The notes beneath the pieces are model-generated. The model saw only the letters and a program-made list of their open reading frames with translations, was not told where the DNA came from and did not search any database. Both the position numbers and the translations under genes were made by a program. Positions 1 through 6,278 of a stretch of DNA of 13,942 nt are shown one piece after another (the first letter of the stretch is position 1; the number at the start of each line of letters is the position of its first letter). The DNA is from Solobacterium sp. (GTDB lineage Bacteria; Bacillota_I; Bacilli_A; Erysipelotrichales; Erysipelotrichaceae). Location of the stretch: contig JAEEYJ010000117.1 in NCBI GenBank assembly GCA_016291725.1, positions 1 to 13,942 on the forward strand. The letters are read 5' to 3'.

Positions 1-113
1 AGCCGCGGGCTAAGGAGAACATTTCCGGAGATAGGACAGTTGCCTGAAGGAGGGAGCCCGTATTGCTGATCTACATATGTTAGTACTAACTAACTGATAT
101 CAATATATACCTG

Positions 114-139
114 CTGTTACAGAACGTCAACAGTTTTTT
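114..139 (+). terminator. possible intrinsic terminator of an upstream unit
   Basis: An imperfect hairpin pairs CTGTTAC (114-120) with GT-C-AACAG (126-133, one bulged C) around the loop AGAAC. Six T residues follow directly (134-139). The stem is short, so it is a weak candidate. It would separate whatever lies left of the window from the csoR operon. The T run also begins a TTGACT hexamer (138-143), for which I see no matching -10. Confidence 0.35.
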
Positions 140-179
140 GACTGAAATCAAATAATTGCACAAAACAATCGCTTGTGTA

Positions 180-208
180 TTGCAATATACCCTACGGGGG
201 TATACTAT
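180..208 (+). promoter_or_regulatory. candidate csoR-copA promoter
   Basis: A TTGCAA hexamer (180-185) lies upstream of TATACT (201-206, spacer 15) or TACTAT (203-208, spacer 17). The CsoR operator fills the spacer, which would let bound CsoR block RNA polymerase. The predicted start near 213 leaves a leader of only about 14 bases, with the ribosome site almost at the 5' end. That is short, so the assignment is tentative. An upstream alternative built on TTGCAC (156-161) has no good -10. Confidence 0.35.
186..204 (+). promoter_or_regulatory. CsoR operator
   Basis: A perfect 7-bp inverted repeat, TATACCC (186-192) and GGGTATA (198-204), flanks the centre TACGG. This GC-rich core with a run of five G and A/T-rich arms matches the operators described for CsoR-family repressors. 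It lies 22 bases before the csoR start codon and overlaps the likely promoter. The expected behaviour is autoregulation: apo-CsoR bound, and released on Cu(I) binding. Confidence 0.85.
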
Positions 209-226
209 GATAACGAGGTGAACAGT

Positions 227-538
227 ATGAGTGAAGTGTATGAAGAGGTTATGGACGGTGTGCATCACCGTAAAAGGACCGATAAGGAAAAAAGGGAACT
301 GTCGGCACGGCTGAAACGGATTGAAGGCCAGATCCGCGGGATTCAGAATATGGTGGAGAAGGATGCCTGGTGTCCGGATATCCTGACGCAGGTATCAGCC
401 GCAACCAGTGCGCTCAACAGCTTCAATAAAGTATTGCTGGCGCAGCATATCAAAGGATGTGTTGCCCAGGATATTCTCAATGGGAATGAAGATTCAGTGG
501 ATGAGCTTGTGAACGTGCTTCAGAAGCTCATGAAATAG
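227..538 (+). CDS. csoR: CsoR-type copper-sensing repressor
   Basis: This 103-residue all-helical DUF156 protein is a cytoplasmic Cu(I)-responsive repressor that acts without a helix-turn-helix. The Cu(I) ligand triad of the family is present as Cys49, His74 and Cys78. The Cys-to-His spacing of 25 and the His-x3-Cys motif equal those of characterised CsoR proteins. The basic first helix contains RLKRIEGQIRGI (29-40), the family signature involved in operator contact. The ATG at 227 was chosen because GAGGTG (215-220) sits 6 bases upstream. A longer reading from a TTG at 173 would run through the operator and adds no family sequence. It is 9 bases upstream of copA and shares its promoter. A sensor for another metal or for persulfide (CstR) is unlikely, given the copA neighbour and the intact C-H-C triad. 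Confidence 0.95.
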   Translation: MSEVYEEVMDGVHHRKRTDKEKRELSARLKRIEGQIRGIQNMVEKDAWCPDILTQVSAATSALNSFNKVLLAQHIKGCVAQDILNGNEDSVDELVNVLQKLMK

Positions 539-547
539 GAGACGGAT

Positions 548-3307
548 ATGGAACAGTATCTTGTAACAGGTATGTCCTGTGCTGCATGTCAGGCACGGGT
601 GGAAAAGGCGGTGAGCGGTGTTCCGGGGGTGACTTCCTGCGCGGTCAGTCTGCTGACAAATTCCATGGGTGTGGAAGGCACGGCATCCGCAGGGGACATC
701 ATCCGGGCAGTGGAAGATGCCGGATACGGCGCGTCCTTGAAAGGTGCAGGAAAAGCACTGAGCGCTGCGGAAAAGGCCGCGATGGAAGAAGATGCACTGG
801 TTGACCGGGAAACACCGAAGCTGAAGAGAAGGCTGCTGCTGTCGGTGGGTTTCCTGCTGGTGCTGATGTACATTACGATGGGACATAATATGTGGGGATG
901 GCCGCTTCCGGGCTTCCTGGTGCACAACCATATCGGACTGGGCATTCTGCAGCTGTGCCTTGCGGTCATTGTGATGATCATCAACCATGCGTTCTTTACA
1001 AGCGGATTCCGGTCTTTGCTGCATGGTGCACCGAATATGGATACACTGGTTGCGCTGGGCTCTTCCGTCTCATTGGCGTGGAGCCTGATTGTCCTGCTGC
1101 GCATGACGGTCATGGTGACCAACGGTGCAGCAAACATGGATCTCATGGACCTGTATCACAATCAGATGTACTTTGAATCCGCCGCGATGATTCCGGCCTT
1201 GATCACGGTAGGCAAGATGCTCGAAGCGATGTCCAAAGGCAGGACGACCGATGCGCTGAAAGGTCTGATGAAGCTGGCGCCGAAGACGGCCGTGCTGCTC
1301 AGGGACGGCGCTGAGACGGAAGTCAGCATCGATGAAGTCATGAGCGGTGATGTATTTGTAGTCCGCCCCGGGGAAAGCATTCCGGTGGACGGCATCGTAA
1401 TGGAAGGATCAAGCGCTGTAAACGAATCAGCCCTGACCGGGGAAAGCATTCCGGTCGACAAGGTTCCGGGAGACAGGGTCTCTGCGGCGACCATCAACCA
1501 GTCCGGCTATATCCAATGCCGGGCTACCCGGGTCGGTGAGGACACCACACTGTCGCAGATCATTCGCATGGTGAGCGACGCAGCAGCCACAAAGGCTCCC
1601 ATCGCCCGGATCGCGGACAAGGTATCCGGTGTATTCGTACCGGCAGTCATTGCCATTGCAGCCGTCACAACCGGGGGTTGGCTCCTTGCCGGTGCACCGC
1701 TGGCGCAGGCACTGGAACGGGGCATCTCCGTCCTGGTGATCTCCTGCCCGTGTGCGCTGGGACTGGCCACGCCGGTGGCCATTATGGTCGGCAACGGCAT
1801 GGGCGCCAGAAACGGTGTACTGTTCAAGACATCGGAATCCCTGGAGCAGGCGGGCAGAGTACAGATCATCGCTCTGGACAAAACAGGAACGATTACTCTG
1901 GGTGAGCCGAGTGTTACGGATCTGATTCCTGGCGAAGGTGTGGAACCGGGTGAACTGATGGCGAAAGCCTATGCACTGGAGAAGAAGTCCGAACATCCGC
2001 TGGCCGGAGCCATTGTCCGGGAGGCGGAAAGCACGGGCGTACAGGCTCAGGAAGCGGAGTCCTTCGAAGCACTGCCGGGCAATGGCCTGAAGGGTGTACT
2101 GGAGGGCAGAAGCCTGTACGGCGGCAGCCGGAAGTTCATTGCCGGTCTGGCGGCGATTCCGGCAGAGCTTTCGGAGCAGGCGGATGGATTGGCGGAGCAG
2201 GGAAAGACACCGCTGTTCTTCATGGAAGACGGCAAGGTGCTGGGCATCATCGCTGTAGCGGATGTCATCAAGGAAGATTCCCCGCAGGCAATCGAGGAAC
2301 TCCGGAACATGGGCATTGAAGTCGTAATGCTGACGGGTGACAACGAGAAGACGGCGAAAGCGATCGGCAGGCAGGCCGGTGTGGACCGTGTCGTAGCGGG
2401 TGTACTGCCGGACGGCAAGGAAGAAGTCATCCGGGAACTGCAGAAACGCGGCAGGACCGCGATGGTCGGCGACGGGATCAATGACGCTCCGGCGCTTACC
2501 CGGGCAGATACCGGCATTGCGATCGGCGCCGGTACGGATGTAGCGATTGATTCAGCGGACATTGTACTGATGAACAGCCGGCTGAGCGATGTGGCTGCTG
2601 CAGTGCGTCTGAGCCGCAGAACGCTGCAGCACATCCACCAGAACCTGTTCTGGGCCTTCTTCTACAACCTGATCCTGATTCCGGTTGCGGCAGGGCTGAC
2701 ACCGCTGAAGATCAATCCGATGATGGGCGCTGCAGCGATGAGCCTGTCAAGCTTCACCGTCTGCATGAATGCGCTGCGCCTGAATCTGTTCAATATGCAT
2801 GATGCCTCAAAGGACAGGCCTTTGGCGCATCCTGCAAAGCCGGAGGAAGAAAAGAAGAAAGAAGAAACAAGGGAAACGGTGCTGAATGTTGAAGGAATGA
2901 TGTGTGAGCATTGCGAAAACAGGGTACAGAATGCTTTAATGAAGATTGAGGGTGTGCAGTCCGCAAGGGCGGATTACCATACCGGTACGGTCAAGGTGGA
3001 AACGATCGGGACAGTCGATCCTGAGCGGATGAAGCAGGCCGTAGAAGCAGAAGACTATACCTGTCTGGGAATTGTCGGTGAAGAGGAGGACAAACATATG
3101 AAGGTAGTAATGAAGATTGAAGGAATGATGTGCCCGCACTGTGAGATGACGGTCAAGAAGGCGCTGGAAGGCGTGGACGGTGTCATCAGTGCAGCAGCGG
3201 ATCATGAGAAGAACGAAGCGGTTGTTGAAGTGGAAGGCACGGTGGACCGTGAAGCCCTGAAGCAGGCCGTCGAAGCGAAGGATTATACAGTAACAGAGAT
3301 TGCGTAG
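548..3307 (+). CDS. copA: Cu(I)-exporting P1B-type ATPase with C-terminal HMA pair
   Basis: This 919-residue inner-membrane Cu(I) exporter pumps copper out at the cost of ATP. In order it has: an N-terminal HMA domain (CAAC, Cys11/Cys14); membrane helices from about residue 95; the actuator TGES (297-300); the metal-site CPC (400-402); the phosphorylation loop DKTGT (Asp444); the SEHPLA nucleotide motif (His483); GDGINDAP (641-648); the Cu(I)-type YN (706-707); and MSLSS (731-735). A charged Lys/Glu linker (about 764-776) then joins two further HMA domains (CEHC 786-789, CPHC 862-865). Typical CopA proteins are about 750-830 residues with HMA domains at the N-terminus only, so the C-terminal pair is unusual. 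The ribosome site AGGAG (537-541) overlaps the csoR stop codon. The substrate call rests on CPC plus the YN and M-SS motifs. Confidence 0.96.
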   Translation: MEQYLVTGMSCAACQARVEKAVSGVPGVTSCAVSLLTNSMGVEGTASAGDIIRAVEDAGYGASLKGAGKALSAAEKAAMEEDALVDRETPKLKRRLLLSVGFLLVLMYITMGHNMWGWPLPGFLVHNHIGLGILQLCLAVIVMIINHAFFTSGFRSLLHGAPNMDTLVALGSSVSLAWSLIVLLRMTVMVTNGAANMDLMDLYHNQMYFESAAMIPALITVGKMLEAMSKGRTTDALKGLMKLAPKTAVLLRDGAETEVSIDEVMSGDVFVVRPGESIPVDGIVMEGSSAVNESALTGESIPVDKVPGDRVSAATINQSGYIQCRATRVGEDTTLSQIIRMVSDAAATKAPIARIADKVSGVFVPAVIAIAAVTTGGWLLAGAPLAQALERGISVLVISCPCALGLATPVAIMVGNGMGARNGVLFKTSESLEQAGRVQIIALDKTGTITLGEPSVTDLIPGEGVEPGELMAKAYALEKKSEHPLAGAIVREAESTGVQAQEAESFEALPGNGLKGVLEGRSLYGGSRKFIAGLAAIPAELSEQADGLAEQGKTPLFFMEDGKVLGIIAVADVIKEDSPQAIEELRNMGIEVVMLTGDNEKTAKAIGRQAGVDRVVAGVLPDGKEEVIRELQKRGRTAMVGDGINDAPALTRADTGIAIGAGTDVAIDSADIVLMNSRLSDVAAAVRLSRRTLQHIHQNLFWAFFYNLILIPVAAGLTPLKINPMMGAAAMSLSSFTVCMNALRLNLFNMHDASKDRPLAHPAKPEEEKKKEETRETVLNVEGMMCEHCENRVQNALMKIEGVQSARADYHTGTVKVETIGTVDPERMKQAVEAEDYTCLGIVGEEEDKHMKVVMKIEGMMCPHCEMTVKKALEGVDGVISAAADHEKNEAVVEVEGTVDREALKQAVEAKDYTVTEIA
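3098..3307 (+). CDS. copZ: nested CopZ-like copper chaperone by internal initiation (candidate)
   Basis: The last 69 codons of copA start at an in-frame ATG preceded, 8 bases upstream, by AGAGGAGG (3082-3089). This is one of the strongest Shine-Dalgarno sequences in the window, although it lies inside a coding region. The product would be a complete HMA domain ([15 protein letters not shown] then a beta-alpha-beta-beta-alpha-beta pattern) ending exactly at its natural C-terminus. That is the size and shape of CopZ, which carries Cu(I) to CopA and CsoR. No separate copZ is seen in the window. The same codons could serve only as the last domain of CopA, or the gene may be a copA-copZ fusion that has kept the old copZ start region. 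The ribosome site and ATG are seen; the free protein is inference. Confidence 0.5.
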   Translation: MKVVMKIEGMMCPHCEMTVKKALEGVDGVISAAADHEKNEAVVEVEGTVDREALKQAVEAKDYTVTEIA

Positions 3308-3330
3308 TCTGCGCATCCGGAGGTGAAACA

Positions 3331-4251
3331 ATGCAAGGAATTATTACAGCGGCTGTAATCATCGTGATTATAGTCATCGTTCTGATCAACTGCATCCGGA
3401 TCGTTCCGCAGGAAAGTGAATACGTTGTGGAGCGTCTGGGCAAATATCATACGACATGGTCTGCCGGCATGCATCTGAAGATGCCTATTATCGACCAGGT
3501 CAGACGCAGGGTTCTCCTGAAGGAACAGGTTGCGGACTTTGCGCCGCAGCCGGTCATTACCAAGGACAACGTTACGATGCAGATCGACTCCGTTGTTTAC
3601 TTCAAGGTCATGGAGTCGAAGCTCTATACCTACGGTGTAGAGAATCCGATCATGGCGATGGAGAACCTGACTGCGACAACACTGCGTAACATCATCGGTG
3701 ATCTGACGCTGGATGAAACGCTGACATCCCGTGACCGGATCAACTCCCAGATGCTGGCTATCATTGATGAGGCAACCGATGCCTGGGGAATCCGGGTCAA
3801 CCGTGTTGAGCTCAAGAACATCCAGCCGCCGACAGCCATCCGTGAAGCAATGGAGAAGCAGATGAAGGCCGAACGTGAAAAGCGTGCCGCAATCCTTCAG
3901 GCAGAGGGTGAAAAACAGTCCATGATCCTTCAGGCGGAAGGCAAGAAGGAGTCGGCTGTTCTGAATGCGGAAGCCGCAAAGCAGGCAACGATTCTGGCCG
4001 CTGAAGCCGAGAAGCAGAAGGAAATCGAAGAAGCGACAGGCCGTGCGGAAGCCATCCGTAAGGTGCAGGAAGCGCAGGCAGACGGTATCCGTATGCTGAA
4101 GGAAGCCGGTGCCGATGAAGCAGTGATCCGGCTGAGGAGCCTGGAGGCGCTGCAGGGTGTGGCGAACGGTCAGGCAACCAAGATCATCATCCCTTCGGAC
4201 ATTGCGTCTCTCACCGGTCTGATCGAAGGCGTGAAGGAAGCCGTAAAGTAA
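3331..4251 (+). CDS. SPFH/Band 7 (stomatin-like) membrane scaffold protein
   Basis: This 306-residue protein is of the stomatin/prohibitin/QmcA type. A single N-terminal membrane segment (about 4-20) is followed by the SPFH domain (about 22-180), with the usual VPQESEYVVERLGKY start and the KNIQPP segment near 162-167. A long Ala/Glu-rich coiled coil follows (about 170-260) with repeats of the AILQAEGEKQ kind. The family forms membrane-bound oligomeric rings that organise microdomains and often control membrane proteases. The start is supported by GGAGG (3319-3323), 7 bases upstream. It begins 23 bases after copA with no terminator between, so it is probably transcribed from the copper promoter. 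A link to copper stress is inferred from position only. Confidence 0.93.
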   Translation: MQGIITAAVIIVIIVIVLINCIRIVPQESEYVVERLGKYHTTWSAGMHLKMPIIDQVRRRVLLKEQVADFAPQPVITKDNVTMQIDSVVYFKVMESKLYTYGVENPIMAMENLTATTLRNIIGDLTLDETLTSRDRINSQMLAIIDEATDAWGIRVNRVELKNIQPPTAIREAMEKQMKAEREKRAAILQAEGEKQSMILQAEGKKESAVLNAEAAKQATILAAEAEKQKEIEEATGRAEAIRKVQEAQADGIRMLKEAGADEAVIRLRSLEALQGVANGQATKIIIPSDIASLTGLIEGVKEAVK

Positions 4252-4255
4252 AGCT

Positions 4256-4543
4256 ATGGAGTTTATCGGCATCTTCCTGCTGGCGATGATTGTGATTACG
4301 ATCGGTTCAATCAGAAGAGCGCAGCAGACAGTGGTGTCCGGCAGACGTCCGGTTTCTTCGGACGGGCATGTTGTACCCCCGGAGGAAGATCTGACGGTGA
4401 GCACAGGTGCGAGCCATTATGCCCACCATGAGCACAATGAAGAAGACTTCGGCAGAAGGTACATCGTCCATAATGAACCGGTTCAGGGATATGTGATCCT
4501 GAACGGGATCATGAGGAAGCTTGAGGACTGCAAGGATCTGTAG
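4256..4543 (+). CDS. small His-rich single-pass membrane protein, unknown function
   Basis: A 95-residue protein with one N-terminal hydrophobic helix (about 3-18), then Arg-Arg (20-21), suggesting the rest lies in the cytoplasm. The soluble part has a His/acidic patch, HYAHHEHNEED (54-64, four His in seven positions), and ends with a short conserved-looking segment (about 68-90). I do not recognise the family. It starts 4 bases after the SPFH stop with no good ribosome site; the nearest, AAGGAAG at 4234-4240, is 15 bases away. Translation is therefore probably coupled to the SPFH gene. SPFH proteins often have a small membrane partner such as NfeD, but this is not recognisably NfeD. It is the last gene of the operon. 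Confidence 0.75.
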   Translation: MEFIGIFLLAMIVITIGSIRRAQQTVVSGRRPVSSDGHVVPPEEDLTVSTGASHYAHHEHNEEDFGRRYIVHNEPVQGYVILNGIMRKLEDCKDL

Positions 4544-4570
4544 GAGGGGAACGGGAGTTCCTCTCCTTTT
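4543..4570 (+). terminator. intrinsic terminator of the copper operon
   Basis: GGAGGGGAA (4543-4551) pairs with TTCCTCTCC (4558-4566), nine pairs including one G-T, around the loop CGGGAG. TTTT follows (4567-4570). The stem overlaps the final stop codon of the small membrane protein gene. It is the first clear terminator after csoR, so the operon probably runs from csoR to here. Confidence 0.85.
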
Positions 4571-4572
4571 GG

Positions 4573-4601
4573 TTGAGAATGAGGGTCTGATATTGTAGAA
4601 T
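4573..4601 (+). promoter_or_regulatory. promoter of tRNA-Gln
   Basis: TTGAGA (4573-4578) and TAGAAT (4596-4601) are separated by exactly 17 bases, each one mismatch from the sigma-70 consensus. The predicted transcript start near 4608 lies just before the tRNA 5' end at 4610, so little 5' trimming would be needed. Confidence 0.85.
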
Positions 4602-4609
4602 ACAGGTAT

Positions 4610-4684
4610 TGCGGCGTAGCCAAGCGGTAAGGCAGGAGACTTTGACTCTCCCATTCGTGTGTTCGAATCACGCCGCCGCAGCCA
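4610..4684 (+). tRNA. tRNA-Gln (anticodon UUG)
   Basis: A full cloverleaf with encoded CCA. Acceptor TGCGGCG pairs with CGCCGCA. The D stem is GCC/GGC. The anticodon stem GGAGA/TCTCC holds the loop CTTTGAC, giving UUG. The T stem GTGTG/CACGC (one G-T pair) holds TTCGAAT. The discriminator is G, then CCA (4682-4684). The U1-A72 pair is usual for bacterial tRNA-Gln. It reads CAA and, with wobble, CAG. Confidence 0.97.
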
Positions 4685-4688
4685 TAGG

Positions 4689-4720
4689 AGAACCTTTCCT
4701 GACTGCGGGAGAGGTTCTTT
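4689..4720 (+). terminator. hairpin after tRNA-Gln (weak terminator or leader structure)
   Basis: AGAACCTTTCCT (4689-4700) pairs with GGGAGAGGTTCT (4707-4718), twelve pairs including two G-T, around the loop GACTGC. Only a few T follow (TTTAT). It could end the tRNA transcript inefficiently and let some transcription continue into the acetyltransferase gene, which has no obvious promoter of its own. Confidence 0.55.
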
Positions 4721-4737
4721 ATACAGGAGGAAACAAG

Positions 4738-5484
4738 ATGGAGTATATCAGGGTTACGAAGGACAATCTGGAACAGGAACATATCTGCTGTGCGATTTCC
4801 AGCAACAAGGATATTCAGGTGGCTTCCAAGAAAGCCTGGCTGCAGGAGCGCTTTGGTGAGGGCCTGGTATTCCTGAAAAGTACGGAGCGGGGAAAGTGCT
4901 TCATCGAGTACATACCGGCGGAAAATGCCTGGAATCCGATCACAGCTGCAGGATACATGTACATCGATTGCCTGTGGGTATCCGGATCCTTCAAAGGCCA
5001 TGGATATGCCAACGACCTGCTGGAAGCCTGCATCTCCGACAGCCAGCAAAAGGGAAAGCAGGGGCTGTGCATTCTGTCTTCCGCAAAGAAAAAGCCGTTC
5101 CTTGCGGATCCGAAGTTCCTGGCTCATAAAGGATTCAAAGTCTGTGATGAAGCGGACAACGGGATCCAGCTGTGGTATCTGCCGTTTGCGGAAGATGCGG
5201 ACATTCCAGCATTCAAGGAATGCGCAAAGCACCCGCATACCGAGGAGGACGGCTATATTCTGTACTACACCAGCCAGTGCCCGTTCAATGGCAAGTATGT
5301 TCCGATCGTGGAACAGACGGCTGCAGAGAACGGCATTCCGTTCAGAGCCGTCCATCTGCAGAGCAGGGAAGAAGCACAGAATGCACCGACACCGGTGACG
5401 ACCTATGCCCTGTTCCATGATGGTGTGTATCTGACCAACGAGCAGATGAACGATAGAAAGTTCCTGAAGCTGGCCGGCAGGTAA
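4738..5484 (+). CDS. YoaP-like GNAT-family N-acetyltransferase
   Basis: A 248-residue cytoplasmic protein in two parts. The N-terminal half is a GNAT acetyltransferase fold; the acetyl-CoA loop is the SFKGHGYANDLL segment (84-95), an approximate match to the R/Q-x-x-G-x-G/A motif. The C-terminal part (about 172-248) resembles the YoaP-like domain, a thioredoxin-type module with a lone Cys in YTSQCPFNGKY (Cys181). The natural substrate of YoaP-type proteins is not established. The ATG at 4738 was chosen for AGGAGG (4725-4730), 7 bases upstream. A longer reading would start inside the tRNA-Gln gene and is discarded. It stands alone, between the tRNA hairpin and a terminator. Confidence 0.88.
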   Translation: MEYIRVTKDNLEQEHICCAISSNKDIQVASKKAWLQERFGEGLVFLKSTERGKCFIEYIPAENAWNPITAAGYMYIDCLWVSGSFKGHGYANDLLEACISDSQQKGKQGLCILSSAKKKPFLADPKFLAHKGFKVCDEADNGIQLWYLPFAEDADIPAFKECAKHPHTEEDGYILYYTSQCPFNGKYVPIVEQTAAENGIPFRAVHLQSREEAQNAPTPVTTYALFHDGVYLTNEQMNDRKFLKLAGR

Positions 5485-5499
5485 TCTGCAGATACGATA

Positions 5500-5527
5500 A
5501 AAAAGTACAGTCCGGACTGTACTTTTT
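5500..5527. terminator. bidirectional terminator between convergent genes
   Basis: A perfect 28-base palindrome centred between 5513 and 5514: five A, GTACAGTCC, its complement, then five T. It serves the acetyltransferase gene on the plus strand and the nucleosidase-like gene on the minus strand, which stops at 5534. Confidence 0.93.
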
Positions 5528-5533
5528 GTATTC

Positions 5534-6211
5534 TCAGAGCTCTGTCAGGATTTCATCCAGGATATCCAGGCAGGCGGATGAAGTTTCATCAAGCGCTTTG
5601 GTGTATTCGTCCGCACCGCCGCTGACACTGTCGGATACCATCTTGATGAAAAGGGAAGGTATGCCGCTTCTGTCCGCTGTGATTACAATGCCTGCACATT
5701 CCATTTCACAGATGTCTGCTTCAAACTGTTCATGGAGCGCATTCTTCGCTGCGAATCCTTCCACAAACTTATCGCCGGAAGCACAGGTCACCGGGCGCAG
5801 GTCCGGATGGTTTTTCCGGGCTTTGTCGAACAGTTCCTTGTTTACAGGAATGAACCGGGAAGGATAGTTCAGGTATCTGCCGGGCTCGGTTCCATCTATG
5901 AAGGAACAATCGAAATCATAGTGAACGATCCGCTCTACAATGCAGGCACGGCTGATGGCCATATCGCCCGTAAGCCCGCCGACAACCCCGAAGTTTACGA
6001 TGACATCAACATCGAACTCACTGATGAGATACTGGGTGGCGGCTGCAGCAGCGATCTCGCCCGCACCGCTGTGCACGACATACAGGTCAAAATGCTCTGT
6101 ATGGAAAATCATTGCCCGGAAGCCTTTGTGCTCCCGGATTTCATGGGGTGTTCCGTATTTTCTTTCCAGTGCTGCAATTTCTACAGCGACGACCATTCCT
6201 GCTTTGATCAT
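5534..6211 (-). CDS. MTA/SAH nucleosidase-like phosphorylase-superfamily protein
   Basis: A 225-residue cytoplasmic protein of the PNP/UDP phosphorylase superfamily, closest in pattern to 5'-methylthioadenosine/S-adenosylhomocysteine nucleosidase (MtnN). Glu11 (VVAVEIAAL) stands for the MtnN base-activating Glu. SGAGEIAAAA (48-57) is the phosphate/ribose loop, SGDKFVEG (145-152) matches the MtnN SGD segment, EMEC (169-172) holds the ribose-binding Glu171, and MVSDS (191-195) holds the catalytic Asp194. All key residues are therefore kept, and cleavage of MTA or SAH in methionine salvage is likely. Middle parts diverge from MtnN, so another purine nucleoside is possible. The start is supported by GAGAGG (complement of 6219-6224), 7 bases upstream. 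It is a monocistronic gene with its own extended -10 promoter. Confidence 0.88.
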   Translation of the reverse strand: MIKAGMVVAVEIAALERKYGTPHEIREHKGFRAMIFHTEHFDLYVVHSGAGEIAAAAATQYLISEFDVDVIVNFGVVGGLTGDMAISRACIVERIVHYDFDCSFIDGTEPGRYLNYPSRFIPVNKELFDKARKNHPDLRPVTCASGDKFVEGFAAKNALHEQFEADICEMECAGIVITADRSGIPSLFIKMVSDSVSGGADEYTKALDETSSACLDILDEILTEL

Positions 6212-6234
6212 AGAACTGCCTCTCTTTCCTGTGC

Positions 6235-6243
6235 ATTATATCA
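6235..6243 (-). promoter_or_regulatory. extended -10 promoter of the nucleosidase-like gene
   Basis: On the minus strand the sequence reads TGATATAAT, a consensus -10 with the TGn extension. The -35 at the right distance is poor, as is common with extended -10 promoters. The predicted start is near 6228, giving a leader of about 17 bases that carries the ribosome site. Confidence 0.7.
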
Positions 6244-6252
6244 TGGTAGAAT
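6244..6252 (+). promoter_or_regulatory. extended -10 promoter of the aldo/keto reductase gene
   Basis: TGGTAGAAT on the plus strand is a TGn-extended -10 with TAGAAT at 6247-6252. The best -35 (TTTCCT, 6225-6230, spacer 16) is weak. The predicted start is near 6259, 20 bases before the ATG. It lies right next to the opposite-strand -10, so the two promoters probably compete. Confidence 0.6.
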
Positions 6253-6278
6253 GAGGACAGAGAACAGGAGACAGAAGT

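Noticed and set aside
173..226. Longer csoR reading from a TTG at 173
   Set aside because: It would run through the CsoR operator and likely promoter; the ATG at 227 has a proper ribosome site and gives the family-typical length.
3890..4020. Short DNA repeats in the SPFH gene
   Set aside because: They encode the normal Ala/Glu coiled-coil heptads of the family, not a mobile or CRISPR-type repeat.
3283..4404. Long reverse-strand open frame of 373 codons opposite the SPFH gene
   Set aside because: Its translation is low in sense (His/Leu/Arg-rich, no domain) and the plus-strand SPFH gene fully explains the region.
4609..4737. Upstream extension of the acetyltransferase reading frame
   Set aside because: It begins inside the tRNA-Gln gene; the ATG at 4738 has AGGAGG at ideal spacing.
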